64,000 bases of DNA from Lactuca virosa (taxonomy: Eukaryota; Streptophyta; Magnoliopsida; Asterales; Asteraceae). The stretch is taken from the NCBI GenBank assembly GCA_928212115.1, contig CAKMRJ010004445.1, positions 82,855,298-82,919,297 of the forward strand, given 5' to 3'. This document shows, in pieces, positions 33,713 to 45,586 of this stretch; position 1 is the first letter of the stretch; each line of letters begins with the position of its first letter. The position numbers and the translations under genes are program-made. The notes beneath the pieces are model-generated. The model saw only the letters and a list, made by a program, of their open reading frames with translations, was not told the origin of the DNA and searched no databases.

Positions 33713-34552
33713 TAGTTAGATAATTTTGAAATTTGTAAAGTGTAATTGACATTTGATGATGAATAAAAGTTGTGTTTATTTATGAGTAAAGTGTTGCTAT
33801 CTTTTGTCAATCGTTTACTATTATTTCTTTTGCATGTTTTGACTTCCAGAATATTTATGTTGTGTTTTACATATTATTCAAATTATCCACAGTCGGTCAT
33901 ATCTTAATGAATTAAGACTGTCATGAGTTGGTTGTAGAGGTCTAAGATGTTGGACATGGCCTCAACACTTATGAGTGCTCATAAGTTCTGAGTATTGGAT
34001 TCAACACACGCTCGCTGGTATCACTTCATGGAATTTATCTCGAGTGATCGCGAGACGGTAATATCATATAAGTCTTCAAACCTAGAGATATGACTTGTTG
34101 TCTATGAGTTGGTTATACATTGATTGTGCGAAAACGCATTGGTAACTCAATGTTATAAAACGTGCGTTTGTGTGTAATTTAACAAGTAGTAGAACAAGCA
34201 TATGAGTCGAAGTTTATCTGTTCCTTCTTGGATTAGAAGCGATATCTGGGCCCCTCGATGATTTTGTTTTGACCCATGTACCGGGCCCGGTCAGAACTAA
34301 GTTGATGTGTTCAATTAAGTTCTATGTCAAACAAATCGGAAATCGGGAAACAAACTGTTGGATGAAAGTAAGACATTGTTCCATGTATTTGTCCGGCTAA
34401 TATCTAGAACAGAGGATTATATGATCACTTATCTGAAATGGCGTATCATCATCTTCTCAGTTCCGAGAGACCTTGAAAAGAGCTACGATTGCTGATCGGT
34501 TCCTAAAGTCATACTTGCAGTTATAGTTATTTGACTTATCCAAGTGGAAGAC
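33713..34552 (+). other. Copia-2A 3' untranslated region
   Basis: About 840 bp between pol and the 3' LTR, without coding potential. It ends with the purine-rich AAGTGGAAGAC next to the LTR, the probable polypurine tract. The first ~370 bp align with 51632-52028 of Copia-2B. Confidence 0.8.
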
Positions 34553-35331
34553 TGTTGGATAAGGTGTCTAAGTCCATAACTATATCTGGTATGTACTTGA
34601 CCCGACCCGACATGGTCCATTTGGGTTGCATGGCATCATGCATTTGGATAGACTAAAATGAAAGAAATAACACTTGTGCTTTATCAATATATTATAAGTT
34701 CTAATATATTAATAGTGTTATTTAATTAGTATTGATCAAGAATTAATTTGGAATTAATTAAGTGATCAAAAGATGACTAATTAAATATATGGGTTGATTA
34801 TGTAAATCATCCATAACTTGTATAGTGGGCTAAAAGGCTCCATGGATAATCAAGTTGGGTTAAACCCATTGGATGCTCCATGGAGGCTCCATGGGAGTTA
34901 CAAACCCATGGGTCATGGAAATGAAGAGTCATGCCACATTAGGGTTTACATGGTGTAACCCTAGATGTGACACACTATATAAAGACTATGTTATTCACCA
35001 AAATCGGCTACACACTAAGAACAAGAGAGGGCAAGTCGATTTTTATAAGTGTTATACATTCTCTAAAGTCATTCCAAGAGCATTTGGTGTTGTGTGAAAC
35101 ATTTGAGGCATCACACTTGGGGTGCTAGGCTCTCAAGGTTCTTCAAGGAATCATAACAACTACAAGGTATGTAATTCTAGCCATCTTTATGTTTAAAGTT
35201 CCCCATGTATGCTAGATAGGATTATGAACCTTGGAAAAAGTATTTTGCATGTATTTTAGACAAACATAGATCCAAGGTTTTCTAGGGTTGCATGTACACT
35301 TAGGAGTGTTAGAATTGCTCAAAACCCATCA
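34553..35331 (+). repeat. 3' LTR of Copia-2A
   Basis: 779 bp, matching the 5' LTR. Followed by TSD GTAGC at 35332-35336. Confidence 0.95.
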
Positions 35332-35800
35332 GTAGCTTGGTATGTGGAGAGGGTATTCACTTGCGGGAAGGTCAAGGCCGAAAATCAATGGCCTCACGAC
35401 AAGATGCATCCATTATAAATTCCAATTTGGAAATGGGAAGAGATTACCATGGGCTTCATTACGAAGTTGCCTCGCACAACGCGGAGTGGATTTGATTTGG
35501 TTCATCATGGATCGATTGACCAAGTGTGCACATTTTGTTTCGATTCATGAGAGTATCTCTCTAGAGAAGTTGGCTGACATTTACATGAAGGAGGTTGTGC
35601 CATGGCATGGGGTGCCGGTTTCAATGGTTTTAGACAGGGATATCCGATTTACTTCCAGGTTTTGGAAGAGATTTCACGAGGAGTTGTGTACTTGTCTGCA
35701 CTTTAGCACAGTTTTCCACCTATAGACTGGCAGACAGAGTGAACGAACTATCCCAACCTTGGAGGATATGCTTAGGGTATGTGTATTGGATTTTGGTGGG
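35332..35800 (+). pseudogene. gypsy-2 integrase (tandem unit 1, right part)
   Basis: Continues the gypsy pol interrupted by Copia-2A. Integrase core: FIMDRLTKCAHFVSIHES, LADIYMKEVVPWHGVPVS, VLDRDIRFTSRFWKRF and a TGRQSERT-like end. The family's SDRD motif is LDRD here. It stops abruptly at GGISS near 35800, where the sequence jumps back to the start of RT (unit 2). Confidence 0.88.
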
Positions 35801-37886
35801 ATATCCTCAACTGCAGAAGCAAGTGGAGTTTCAGATTGACCTGGTTCCTAGTGTGGCTCCGATAGCCAAATCACTGTATCAGTTAGCTCATCCAGAGATG
35901 CAGAAGTTGTCTACACAGTTCTAGGAGTTGTTAGACAATGGGTTCATTCGACCGAGTAGTTCGCCATGAGGAGCGTCGATCCTATTTGTAAAAAAGAAGG
36001 ATGGATCGCATCATACGTGTATTGACTACCGGGAGTTGAATAAGCCGACGGTAAAGAACCGTTATCCACTCTCGAGGATTGATGATTTGTTTGACTAGCT
36101 TTAGTGTGTATCTTGGTTTTCCTAGATTGACCTTTGTTCGGGTTATCATCAAATGAGGGTCAAATAGGAACATGTGTAGAAGACGGCCTTTCGGACTCGT
36201 TTTGGTCATTACGAGTTTGTGGTAATGCACTTTGGGCTCACCAATGCTCTAGCCGCATTCGTGGACCTCATGAACTGTGTATGCCGACCGATGTTAGATT
36301 AGTATGTGATTGTATTTATTAATGGTATCCTATTCTATTCCAGGACGCATGAGCTTCATGAGGAGCACTTGAGGGAGGTATTGGAGACTATGAGGAGGGA
36401 GAGGCTGTATACGAAGTTCCCTAAGTGTGAGTTCTGGTTGTGCGAGGAGCCGTTTCTGGGGAGCCTTGTCAATCAAATTGGTATTTTGGTCGATCCGGCC
36501 AAGGTTGAGGCCGTGGTGAGGTGGGAGGTTCTGAGGTCTCCATCTGAGATTTGTAGTTTCCTTGGGTTGGCAGGTTACTGCTGGAGATTCATTCAAGATT
36601 TCTCGAAGATAATGTTTCCTCTGACTCGGTTGACGAAGAAGACTATCACTTTTTGCTGGGGGCCTAAGCACAAGGCAATTTTTGAGACCTTGAGACAGAG
36701 ATTGTGTGAAGCGCCAATTCTGACCCTGTTGGAGGGTGTTGAGGATTTTGTGGTTTATTGTGATGCGTTGATCATGGGTTTAAGTGCAGTTCTGATGCTG
36801 AGGGGTCGCGTAATTACTTATGCTTCGAGGCAAATGAAGCCTCATGAAGTCAATTATCTGACGCAAGATTTAGAGATAAGGGCTATGGTTTCCTCCATTA
36901 TGATTTAGCGACATTACCTCTATGGGTTCATTGTGATTTTTACAAGGATCGTAATAGCATGAGGTATTTGAAGTATCAACCAAATCTGAACATGATGTAG
37001 CACCGATGTTTGGATCTGGTGAAGGGTTATTATTGTGAGATCCTTTACCATCCTGGGAAGGCCAATGTGGCAGCCGATGCTCTCAGCTGCAAGGAGGTCA
37101 CGACTTTGATCAGGGATATTTGTATGAGGATGAAAGTGATTACTCTAATATTGGAGCAGATTTAAGAGGCTCGGGTTGAGGCTATGAAGGAAGATCACTG
37201 AAAGAGTGAGTGTATAGTGGGTCAGGTGGCTTCCTTCGATTATGATAGCCGAGGATTATTGACTCTCCATTGCAGAGTGTGGGTTCGTTACTGGGGTGGT
37301 GCTTGATAGGTTTTGATGGAGGAGGTGCACAAATCGAGATACTCAATTCATCCCGGGGCGAAGAAGATGTATAGAGATCTCTGTCATGATTATTGGTGGT
37401 CGTGTATGAAATAGGATGTAGCTTGGTATGTGGAGAGGGGATTCAATTGCAGGAAGGTCAAGGGCGAAAATCAGTGGCCTCACGGAAAGATGCATCTGTT
37501 AGTCATTCCAGTTTGGAAATGGAAAGATATTACCATGGGCTTCATTACGAAGTTGCCTCTCACAACGAAGAGTGGATTCGATTTGGGTCATCGTGGATCG
37601 ATTGAGCAAGAGCGCACACTTTGTTTTGATTCAGGAGAGTATCTCTATAGAGAAGTTGGCTGACATTTACATCAAGGAGGTTGTGCCATGGCATGGGGTG
37701 CCGGTTTCAATGGTTTTAGACAGGGATGTCCGATTTACTTCCAGGTTTTAGAAGATATTTCACAAGGAGTTGTGTACTTGTCTGCACTTTTGCACAGTTT
37801 TCCACCTACAGACTGGCAGACAGAGTGAGCGGACTATCCCAACCTTGGAGGATATGTTTAGGGTATGTGTATTGGATTTTGGTGGG
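35801..37886 (+). pseudogene. gypsy-2 RT-RNase H-integrase, tandem unit 2
   Basis: Second head-to-tail copy. It starts at VEFQIDLVPSVAPIAKSLYQ (RT N-terminus), passes through RT (LREVLETMRRERLYTKFPKCEFW), RNase H (VVYCDALIMGLSAVLMLRG) and integrase zinc-binding and core parts (about 37340-37860), and ends at the same integrase position as unit 1. The unit is about 2086 bp. Stops and frame shifts are frequent; the FIDD-like box reads FINGILFYS. Confidence 0.88.
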
Positions 37887-39134
37887 ATGTCCTCAACTGT
37901 AGAAGCAAGTGGAGTTTCAGATTGACCTGGTTCATGGTATGGCTCCGATAGCTAAATCACTGTATCGGTTAGCTCATCCAGAGATGCAGAAGTTGTCTAC
38001 ACAGTTGTAGGAGTTGTTAGACAATGGGTTCATTCGACCGAGTAGTTCGACATGAGGAGCGTCGATCCTATTTGTAAAAAAGAAGGATGGATCGCATCAG
38101 ATGTGTATTGAATACCGGGAGTTGAATAAGCCGACGGTAAAGAACCGTTATCCTCTCTCGAGGATTGATGATTTGTTTGACCAGCTTCAGTGTGTATCTT
38201 GGTTTTCCTAGATTGACCTACGTTCGGGTTATCATCAAATGAGGGTCAAATAGGAACATGTGTAGAATACGGCCTTTTTGACTCGTTATGGTCATTACGA
38301 GTTTGTGGTGATGCACTTTGGTCTCACCAATGCTCCAGCCGCGTTCATGGACCTCATGAACTATGTATGCCGACCGATGTTAGATTAGTCTGTGATTGCA
38401 TTTATTGATGGTATCCTATTCTATTCTAAGACGCAGGAGCTGCATGAGGAGCACTTGAGGGAGGTATTGGATACTATGAGGAGGGAGAGACTTTATACGA
38501 AGTTCTATAAGTGTGAGTTCTGGTTGTGCGAGGTGCAGTTTATGGGGAATATTGTCAACTAGAAAGGTATTTTGGTCGATCCGACCAAGGTTGGGGCCGT
38601 GATGAGGTCGGAGGTTCCGATCCATCTAAGATTTGGATTTTCCTTTGGTTGGCAAGTTACTACTAGAGATTCATTCAAGAGTTCTCCAAGATTATGGTTC
38701 CGCTGACTCGGTTGACGAAGAAGACTATCACTTTTCGTTGGGGGCCTAAGCACAAGGAATTTTTGAGATATTGAGACAGAGATTGTGTGAGGCGCCAATT
38801 CTGACCCTGTTGGAGGGTGTTGAGGATTTTGTAGTTTATTGTGATGCGTTGATCATAGGTTTAGGTGCAGTCCTGATGCAGAGGGGTCGCGTAATTGCTT
38901 ACGCTTCGGGGCAGATGAAGCCTCATAAAGTGAATTATCTGACGTAAGATTTAGAGATGGGGGCTATGGTTTTCTCCATTATGATTTGGCGACATTACCT
39001 CTATGGGGTCCATTATACTTTTTACAAGGAACATAAGAGCCTGAGGTATTTGATGGATCAACTAAATCTGAACATGATGCAGCGCCGATGTTTGGATGTG
39101 GTTAAGGATTATTATTGTGAGATCCTTTATCATC
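37887..39134 (+). pseudogene. gypsy-2 RT-RNase H, tandem unit 3, truncated
   Basis: Third copy, starting at the same junction (TGTCCTCAACTGTAGAAGCA) and running through RT into RNase H (GAMVFSIMIWRHYLYGVHYT; LDVVKDYYCEILYHL). It is cut at 39134 by the end of Copia-3. The continuation of the gypsy at this exact point is found inverted at 57417. Confidence 0.88.
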
Positions 39135-39502
39135 TGTAAGTCCCAAACAATGAACCAACTATTGATCAATCGAAATCAAATAGCAAATGATGAATCAAAG
39201 CAAGAAGAAGACGAAGCGAAATCAATCCAAACCAATGCACACGATTGAATTCAATAATCGTCTGGTACAATGGCTTCACAACGCTATGACCGAAAACGGC
39301 TAACCCTCTAACCGGTCATATGAGTCTCCTTTTATATGGAACACAAATGTAGAAGCCAACCCAAAACCGAAAACACCAAGGGACCGAAATCAAGGCTAAT
39401 TTTGGTCCAACCAACCGAAAACACAAATTAAGCCCTAACAAACAATAACAAAGCCTGCAAAATATATATGTCTAGCACAAACCAACAAAATAGGTCCTAA
39501 CA
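39135..39502 (-). repeat. 3' LTR of Copia-3
   Basis: 368 bp; on the minus strand TGTTAGGACC...GGGACTTACA. Homologous to the plus-strand sequence from 57418. It contains several CCGAAAAC / GTTTTCGG words. The flanking gypsy reads TCATC on the left, which pairs with CCATC next to the other Copia-3 end. Confidence 0.9.
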
Positions 39503-39520
39503 ATCTCCCCCTTGGTTTGA
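39503..39520 (-). other. Polypurine tract of Copia-3
   Basis: On the minus strand AAACCAAGGGGGAGAT, immediately before the 3' LTR: a typical plus-strand primer of plant Copia elements. It fixes this LTR as the 3' one. Confidence 0.85.
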
Positions 39521-39534
39521 TGCTAGCTTGATCT

Positions 39535-40146
39535 CAAGGCTTGTCAACGATCAGCATATCTGAGCTTCCCATAGCACCTACCCGAATCCTCTTGTTTATG
39601 ATTTCATCAACCATACCAGTGAATTCTTTAGCAGCAACCTCCAAAATATCATCATTGACCACGATCTGATGCTCTGCCAGAGTACGGATATCATGCTCAC
39701 CGAACTGTAAGAAGAAAAGTACCAGTCAGAAGCTTGATGACGGCAATGGTTGTGGCCTCATTAAAAACCCAATATTCCATATTAGGTAGAGAACCGTCAG
39801 GTGACTTCTGAATAATAGGAATTTGCTTCATCTGTTAGGTGGGAGGCCACATCACATTCTTCATGGTTCGGTTGGTGTTGGGATCAAATACACCTTTGAC
39901 TTTCTTCACGAAAGAATCTGCAGTCTTCATCCCATCGAACTTTCACTTCACTTGATTCTCCAAGAAGAGCTTGAATTCAGTTCCACGAGGGTTGTTCGAT
40001 GGGTTGTGGAAGGGAGCACTAGATAATTCTGTAAGATCAACCTTAGTCCAAGACCTACAGTCATTTTGATGTATGTAGTACTCCACATTGCCACTGTTTC
40101 TTTTGACCGCCCATATATTCTTCATGTCGTGAAATCCACACACCTT
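39535..40146 (-). pseudogene. Copia-3 extra ORF, 3' part
   Basis: Reads from 40146 down on the minus strand: KVCGFHDMKNIWAVKRNSG, CRSWTKVDLTELSSAPFHNP, KKVKGVFDPNTNRTMKNVM, and after a frame change ILEVAAKEFTGMVDEIINKR to a stop near 39535. Stops interrupt it at about 39943 and 39835. It is the C-terminal continuation, in frame, of the ORF at 59673-61759: the duplicated GTATT bases (40147-40151) lie between this part and gypsy-4. No RT or integrase motif is present, and its function is unknown. Confidence 0.75.
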
Positions 40147-40151
40147 AATAC
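40147..40151. other. 5-bp target duplication of gypsy-4 (GTATT on minus strand)
   Basis: AATAC on plus, GTATT on minus. Its partner GTATT is at 61755-61759, next to the other gypsy-4 LTR. Confidence 0.85.
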
Positions 40152-40741
40152 TGTCACACCCCAAAACCGAAATGGCGGAAACGTTCTGGGGTGGAGGACG
40201 TCATGTCAAGTATCACAACATATGTAGTATAGAAATCAAAGTACAACAACCATTGCATTAATAGTAATAATTTTACATAGGTTACAATTAACAACAACAT
40301 CAAAAGTAGATATAGGAATATAACATAAACTGCAGCTTGGTACTAGGCTGACTTCGCAAAAGCTCCCGGAGTGTACCTGTCTACTGATAACCTGAGAATA
40401 CAAGTTATTTTGAAAGCGAATATCAGCATCTTAAGGCTGGTGAGTTCATAAGTATTTAATGACATTGGTATAAATACATGTTTTTCTTCAAAATAATCTC
40501 ACTAGATAATGGTGATTTGAGTTTACAGAGTATTAGAATTCTTTCCAGAAAATCCTATATTTTCTAATAAAAGTAGTCTTCTACCAAGACCCAATTGTTT
40601 TATGTTTAAGGAGTAATTACCCCCAAAGGTAACTATTATTATCAAAATATAGTTTATACTTTAAGGAATATGTGAGAAGATCACAAGCAAAAGTAATAGG
40701 GAAAATACTATATTACCTCAGCAGTAACGCTACTGACTAAA

Positions 40742-40980
40742 AGTGAATAAAACATAGAATCCAGGTAGTATCGAATGAACCATACGTCTCGGAGAGTCTA
40801 AAGGAATGAAGTATAGACTCCAGGCGGTATTAAGTGAACAATACGACTCGGAGAGTCTAAGTGAATGAAATACAGACTCTAGGCGGTATTAAGTGAACAA
40901 TACGATTCCGAGAGTCTAAGTGAATGAAATACAGACTCTAGGCGGTATTAAGTGAACAATACGCCTCGGAGAGTCTAAGT
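40742..40980. repeat. 59-bp tandem repeat, 4 copies
   Basis: Units share CAGACTC(C/T)AGGCGGTATT, AAGTGAACAATACG and CTCGGAGAGTCTAAG. The first copy is the most diverged. The array lies near the outer end of the gypsy-4 LTR. Confidence 0.88.
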
Positions 40981-42189
40981 TAACCTTTAATCCTAAGTAG
41001 GTCAGTTTAAAGGTTTAATATGAGGCCTAGTGTATAACTAGGAAAATATATTATGATGGTTTCATATATAGAAAATACCATGATAATACTGATTACCTTA
41101 AAGCCATGAATTATAAGGTAAATGTAAAGATACTCGTAACCATACTGATTGACGGATGTAAACATGACGACCTGCTGGCGTCAGAATGAATGTGACATTT
41201 GTCACCCCTTGGCTTGGTCGGCCGGGACTGTAGCTAGCAGTCGGGATGTGGGATGGTCTGTCCCGTATAGATCTATACACACAATGCCCGCTCTCCCTCC
41301 AGGAGACTCTGGTTACCGCTCGACAACGGTGAAATCCGTGTCATGAGGATGTATCTCGTGTTTTGATTTCTATATACCTTTCTTTTTACTAAAAGTACAA
41401 GTGTTTAGAATATAGATATAACTAAGTTCTCCTTCATGAATGTTATGGTTGGTTTCTAAACTATACCTATTATAGTTTACTCGAGAGGTTACCTAGATGC
41501 CTTTGCTACCCAAAGGTGTTGAACTGGAATAAGAGCATTAACATCTAACTAGATATACATAATATATAACTAGGACTTCAACGACACTCGGACAAATAAC
41601 CGGATGCTCTAAGTCCACAACCAAACGAGGAACAGGAAATAAAGCGGGTTATCAGTCCTAAGTCCTTCAAACCCTACTTATATAACTATATCTATATAGA
41701 CATGAATCTATCAAGAATATAAGTTTAAAAGACTTTGATAAAAGCTTGGTAATTTAAAAGAGATCTTGGTACTTTAAAAGAGATTTGAAAACAAAGTTTG
41801 GAAACCTTTAGCTGGATAAAACAGTTTAACATGCAGAAATCTTTTTGCTATACAGTTATTAATCACATATGGTTGATAAAATAACTTTTATAGTTCAACT
41901 TGTATTCCCCCTCATAAAAGCATTTAAAATCATTTAAAAAGGTTGATTAAGGGGTATGAACTCACCTGAAGTGGGTGATTTGGATGAACGGGTGGTATAG
42001 GATGCTAAGTGTCAAGTGAGGACTTGAACACACACGCGGATCCTATTGAGCATGCAATGATACATTTATGTATCTAATTAGTCATTTAATAAGTAATTAA
42101 GCAAGTAAAGACACTCAAATACATGAAAACACTTTGTTTCAAGTGCTAGGAGTGCTAAGGGTTGCATCTTAACAGAGTATGGCCTCACA

Positions 42190-43040
42190 TTGGAGTTTAC
42201 TCCCCATATGGTAGCACCATATGGGTTTACGGTTCTGGGACCATTTCCCCCATGAGTTTACGGCCGTAAACTCATGGTAATGGTGCCATTGGGTGTTTTA
42301 AGTTCCTACACCTCACACGGAAGGGTTCTAAGTTTGAATCAAAGGTTTAGGAAGTGGTTAGGGCACAAAAATACCCCTCATTGGAGTTTACGGTCCTTGG
42401 ACCATCCTTGAGAGTTTTTACGGTCGTACACACTTGGGTTTACGGTCGTAAGCCCATGAGTTTACGGCCGTAAACTCATGTATGCCTCAACCTTTTCGTG
42501 TTTTGGTGTTTCCAGCTCACGCATGCAAGTTTCTAGCCCTTTATCCAAGCACTTAAAGGTGTTAGGGGCAGCAAAACACCATTTGGGGGGGTGTTTACGG
42601 TTTTGGGAGATCCCCAAACCGTAAACACATGTGTTCTTGGGGATCTTGATGTTCTTCAAGGGTTTAACATGTATTCTAAGCAAACAACTAGTTAGGAGGA
42701 GTGTACTTACTTATAGGAAGCTCGAATGAGTGTTTAAGGGTCAAAAACACTAGTGTGTGTTCTTGGTGTTCTTGGTGTTTTGATGAACACTTGAAGATCT
42801 AAGAAAAGAGGAGATTTCCATGGATGAAATCGAGTAAAAACACTAGATAAAGTGTTATATGAACGAACCAAGGAAGGAAACACTTACATTTTTGGCGGAT
42901 TTGACGGAAAGTGATATGATACTTGAGAGAAAAACTTGGGTGTTCTTGAACTAGGAAGTGAAAAATGAGTCAAAAATGACTAAGTGTCATATTTATACTC
43001 TTTAGAGTTTACGGCCGTAAACTCCATGTTTGGGGTCGTA
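42190..43040. promoter_or_regulatory. Array of GTTTACGGCCGTAAAC palindromes in gypsy-4 3' LTR
   Basis: Full palindromes occur near 42250, 42462 and 43006, with about eight half-sites (GTTTACGG or CCGTAAAC) between. One full palindrome sits immediately upstream (minus-strand sense) of the TATA box at 42990-42997. A regulatory or structural role is inference. Confidence 0.7.
42990..42997 (-). promoter_or_regulatory. TATA box in gypsy-4 3' LTR
   Basis: TATAAATA on the minus strand, conserved in the other LTR at 62009-62016. Confidence 0.6.
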
Positions 43041-43247
43041 AACTCCAAACTCTTGGAGTTTTGAGATTTACGTGATGCACGACAACCTCTAAAGTATACT
43101 TCCTTTTTTTTTGTTCACTTTACGAATTAAAAATAAAAATACTCAAACGGACCTAAAACCGGCCAAAAATGTTCCGAGATGAATTTGACCATTATTTGAT
43201 GTGCTTGACTGCGGAGTTTATACAAATGAAAATTTCGGGTTGTCACA

Positions 43248-43262
43248 TCATCCCCCCGTTAG
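43248..43262 (-). other. Polypurine tract of gypsy-4
   Basis: Minus strand CTAACGGGGGGATGA directly before the LTR start, a usual gypsy form. Confidence 0.85.
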
Positions 43263-44915
43263 AGGGAATTTCATCCCGAAATTAGAGTTCAAGCCACTAA
43301 GTTATCACAAAATAACTAAGTAAAGAGATGAGGGCGTTTAAGATTCGATTGCTCTTCGCACTCCCAAGTGAACTCCGGTACTCGCTTGGCGTTCCAGCGA
43401 ACCTTCACGATTGGGATGCGGATTTGTTTCGTTTACTTGACCTCTCGGTCCATGATCTCTACAGGTTCCTACACGAAGTTGGGGCTCTCATTGATTTCGA
43501 TCTCGACGAGTGGGATTACAAGAGTCACGTCGGACAAGCACTTTTTCAAGTTGAGACGTGGGATATATTCGGACGGAAATTATGGAATCCCTAAAGTAGT
43601 CGAGGTCCGACGGAGGTTGGACCAATTCTTATCAAGAATCCCTGGTGGTCCTAAGTTCTTGGGAAGATAGAATGTTTCAGTACTTGGAACATAGTGTACT
43701 TCCATGGTTAGATCATCACTTGGCATGATCGCCATTCTGAAGTTCTAAAAGTTCTCTCTTACTGGAGTGTAGTCTTCCGGGTTGGTTCTTAGAAGGCTCA
43801 GGTCGTCTTCGGATTCGTATTTCCTACTGATTGGTTTTCGGAGGTTTTCTGGATCGTTGGAGGTATTGGCTATATACTGGCATCTATTGGTTACGTGTCA
43901 TCTATCTCGATCCTATGCAAAATGGACCTGCACTTCTGACTCTCGAGGTGTTTCTAACAGAAACTCTCAAAGTCAGCGAGATAGAGGGTTTTACCAGACA
44001 ATGCTTACAAAATTGCAACTTTTCTCATCGTCTAGTAGATGCTTTCACAGTATGATTCCTAACTGGAAAGAATCATTCTCTTACTCGCTTCGCTGTTTCA
44101 TGGATAGCAGTCTCTGGTCGGGGCTAGCTTCGACCTTAAAGATTTTCTGAAGTGATTGACTATCTCGGGAGGTGGATCTACTATCTCTTTCAGGATAGTA
44201 TTCTTTGGAACACCTAGTAGTCTAACAAATCTCTAAGACTTGCACCATTCTCCATCGCGTCTGCTCCCTCCAGTTTGTAGGAAGCGTGTGTTCTTGTATA
44301 ACCCATCAACTAACATCTAGACTGGTGTCGAGTCTACAATCTCTTTATGATCTGGGTTATAAAGCTTAACGCAACTTACCATCTACTTTATTCAAGTATT
44401 CTTGGTTGTGGAGGTAGTCATGTGGTTCTTAGCATTTTAGTATTAACTTTGGAGAATGCAGTCTATCGTCTATAGGGCGACGGTGACTTTTCTCGCATGA
44501 GAAGGCAGTGTGTCCTAGGCACTACCCGTCGGTATCTACATGGAAGAAGTGCCTGAGTAGTGCGAGTATCCCTTGCAACTACTCTTCCGGTGTTACTGAG
44601 TTTTCTCTATCTAGATTAAATCTATATAGCATAGGGTTCCGTCACTCGGGACGTCTAATTTCCTCATCCACTCTTCTCAGAGTTTAACCTGTCACAACTT
44701 CCAGGTTTCTGGGCCCACTGCTGAGATGCTTAATTCGTGGGATTAAGCGCGAGTGGATGGTCGTAGTCAATGTTTTTGACTCTTACGGCTTGAGTTGCTT
44801 TTCCTAACTGAGGGTGTTAGCTACTACGTTGGCTTAACCGGGATGACAACAATTTCGAATTCGTGGTCATTTGAGTAGCTCAACCTACAGTGGTTCTCTT
44901 GACTCCAGCTCCTTT
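43263..44915 (-). pseudogene. gypsy-4 pol 3' region, heavily decayed
   Basis: Reading the minus strand, the chromo-like C-terminus of gypsy pol is recognisable at about 43340-43660 (PVEIMDREVK, RIPIVKVRWNAKRVPEFTWE). A degenerate RNase H end lies near 44815-44900 (the NDYECEIRYHPGKANVV-like segment with several changes). The stretch between should be integrase but is so full of indels that I could not follow it. Coordinates are approximate. It ends somewhere before Copia-2B. Confidence 0.6.
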
Positions 44916-45586
44916 TCTATGGGATAGGATGAAGGGTCTTATTATAAGGTTCGTGGTAGACCTCATACTCGGCTCAATCACTAATACTCGGTGCATGCAA
45001 GTCGTATATAATTGAGATTGACGGGATGTTCAGATGTGTGGCCCCACCCCAAACCCCCAACCAAACAAGGAACAGGGAGTAGGGAGGAAGCACACATCTT
45101 AAATTTCATTGATGTAAATTATATACCACTCTAATGCACATACTTAGCAGTAGTAAGTTGATCCCATGAGTTCTTTTCTCTTGATTCACGATCCTGGTTG
45201 TGCGGTGCAAATGGTCCTTTTGGGGGATCCACTGAGTAGGCCTCGGGCGGTTATTGTCTTCCGGAATATTTGCGGTGCCTTTCGCTTCTGGCTTTAATGT
45301 CTAACGGGGTCAGTTAACAGCACGCGGTACCCTTCTCCTAGGTACTTCTGAAGGTTGGATGAGAGAGACGGCTGACGGTTCGCATTAAGTTTTCCTTATT
45401 CGGTTCAAAAGAATTTTCATTCGATGCTCAGGATACGGTGAAAGTTCTTTTACACAACACCAGAAATTTTCGCATGGTTGAACCAAGTCAAGCCATGACT
45501 GACGGTAGTGTCGAAATTTACAATCATCGACACGATATGGAATGAAGATAGATAGGACCATGTGCTGAACAGGGCACACAAGTTCT
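44916..45586. other. Unassigned sequence left of Copia-2B
   Basis: Probably more decayed gypsy-4 pol, but no motif could be placed with confidence. It includes a C-rich stretch near 45040-45060 (CCCCACCCCAAACCCCC). It ends GTTCT at the Copia-2B LTR, which does not match the sequence on that element's other side. Confidence 0.4.

Larger units (their letters stand above)
26940..35331 (+). mobile_element. Copia-2A, full-length Ty1/Copia retrotransposon (8.4 kb)
   Basis: Two LTRs (26940-27717 and 34553-35331), a PBS, a long leader, gag-pol and about 840 bp of 3' untranslated sequence, flanked by TSD GTAGC. The LTRs differ at roughly 13 positions (about 98% identical by eye), so insertion was recent relative to the gypsy it split. 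gag-pol is broken by stops, a frame shift and a 420-bp MITE. A second copy of the family is Copia-2B at 45587-52324. Confidence 0.96.
40152..43247 (-). repeat. 3' LTR of gypsy-4 (3.1 kb)
   Basis: On the minus strand begins TGTGACAACCCG and ends GGGGTGTGACA, 3096 bp. The polypurine tract at 43248 makes it the 3' LTR. From about 41020 to 43247 it is an inverted copy of 61760-64000. It carries a 59-bp tandem array (40742-40980), TTTACGGCCGTAAA palindromes (42190-43040) and a TATA box on the minus strand (42990-42997). Short open frames inside are repeat artefacts shared by both LTRs. Confidence 0.93.

Noticed and set aside
40742..40980. Possible CRISPR-like array
   Set aside because: Units are contiguous tandem repeats without unique spacers, and the sequence is plant nuclear DNA.
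41098..41346. Overlapping open frames inside the gypsy-4 LTR, mirrored at 63682-63930
   Set aside because: They occur in both LTR copies on opposite strands and overlap each other. They are conserved only because the LTR is duplicated; no protein features.
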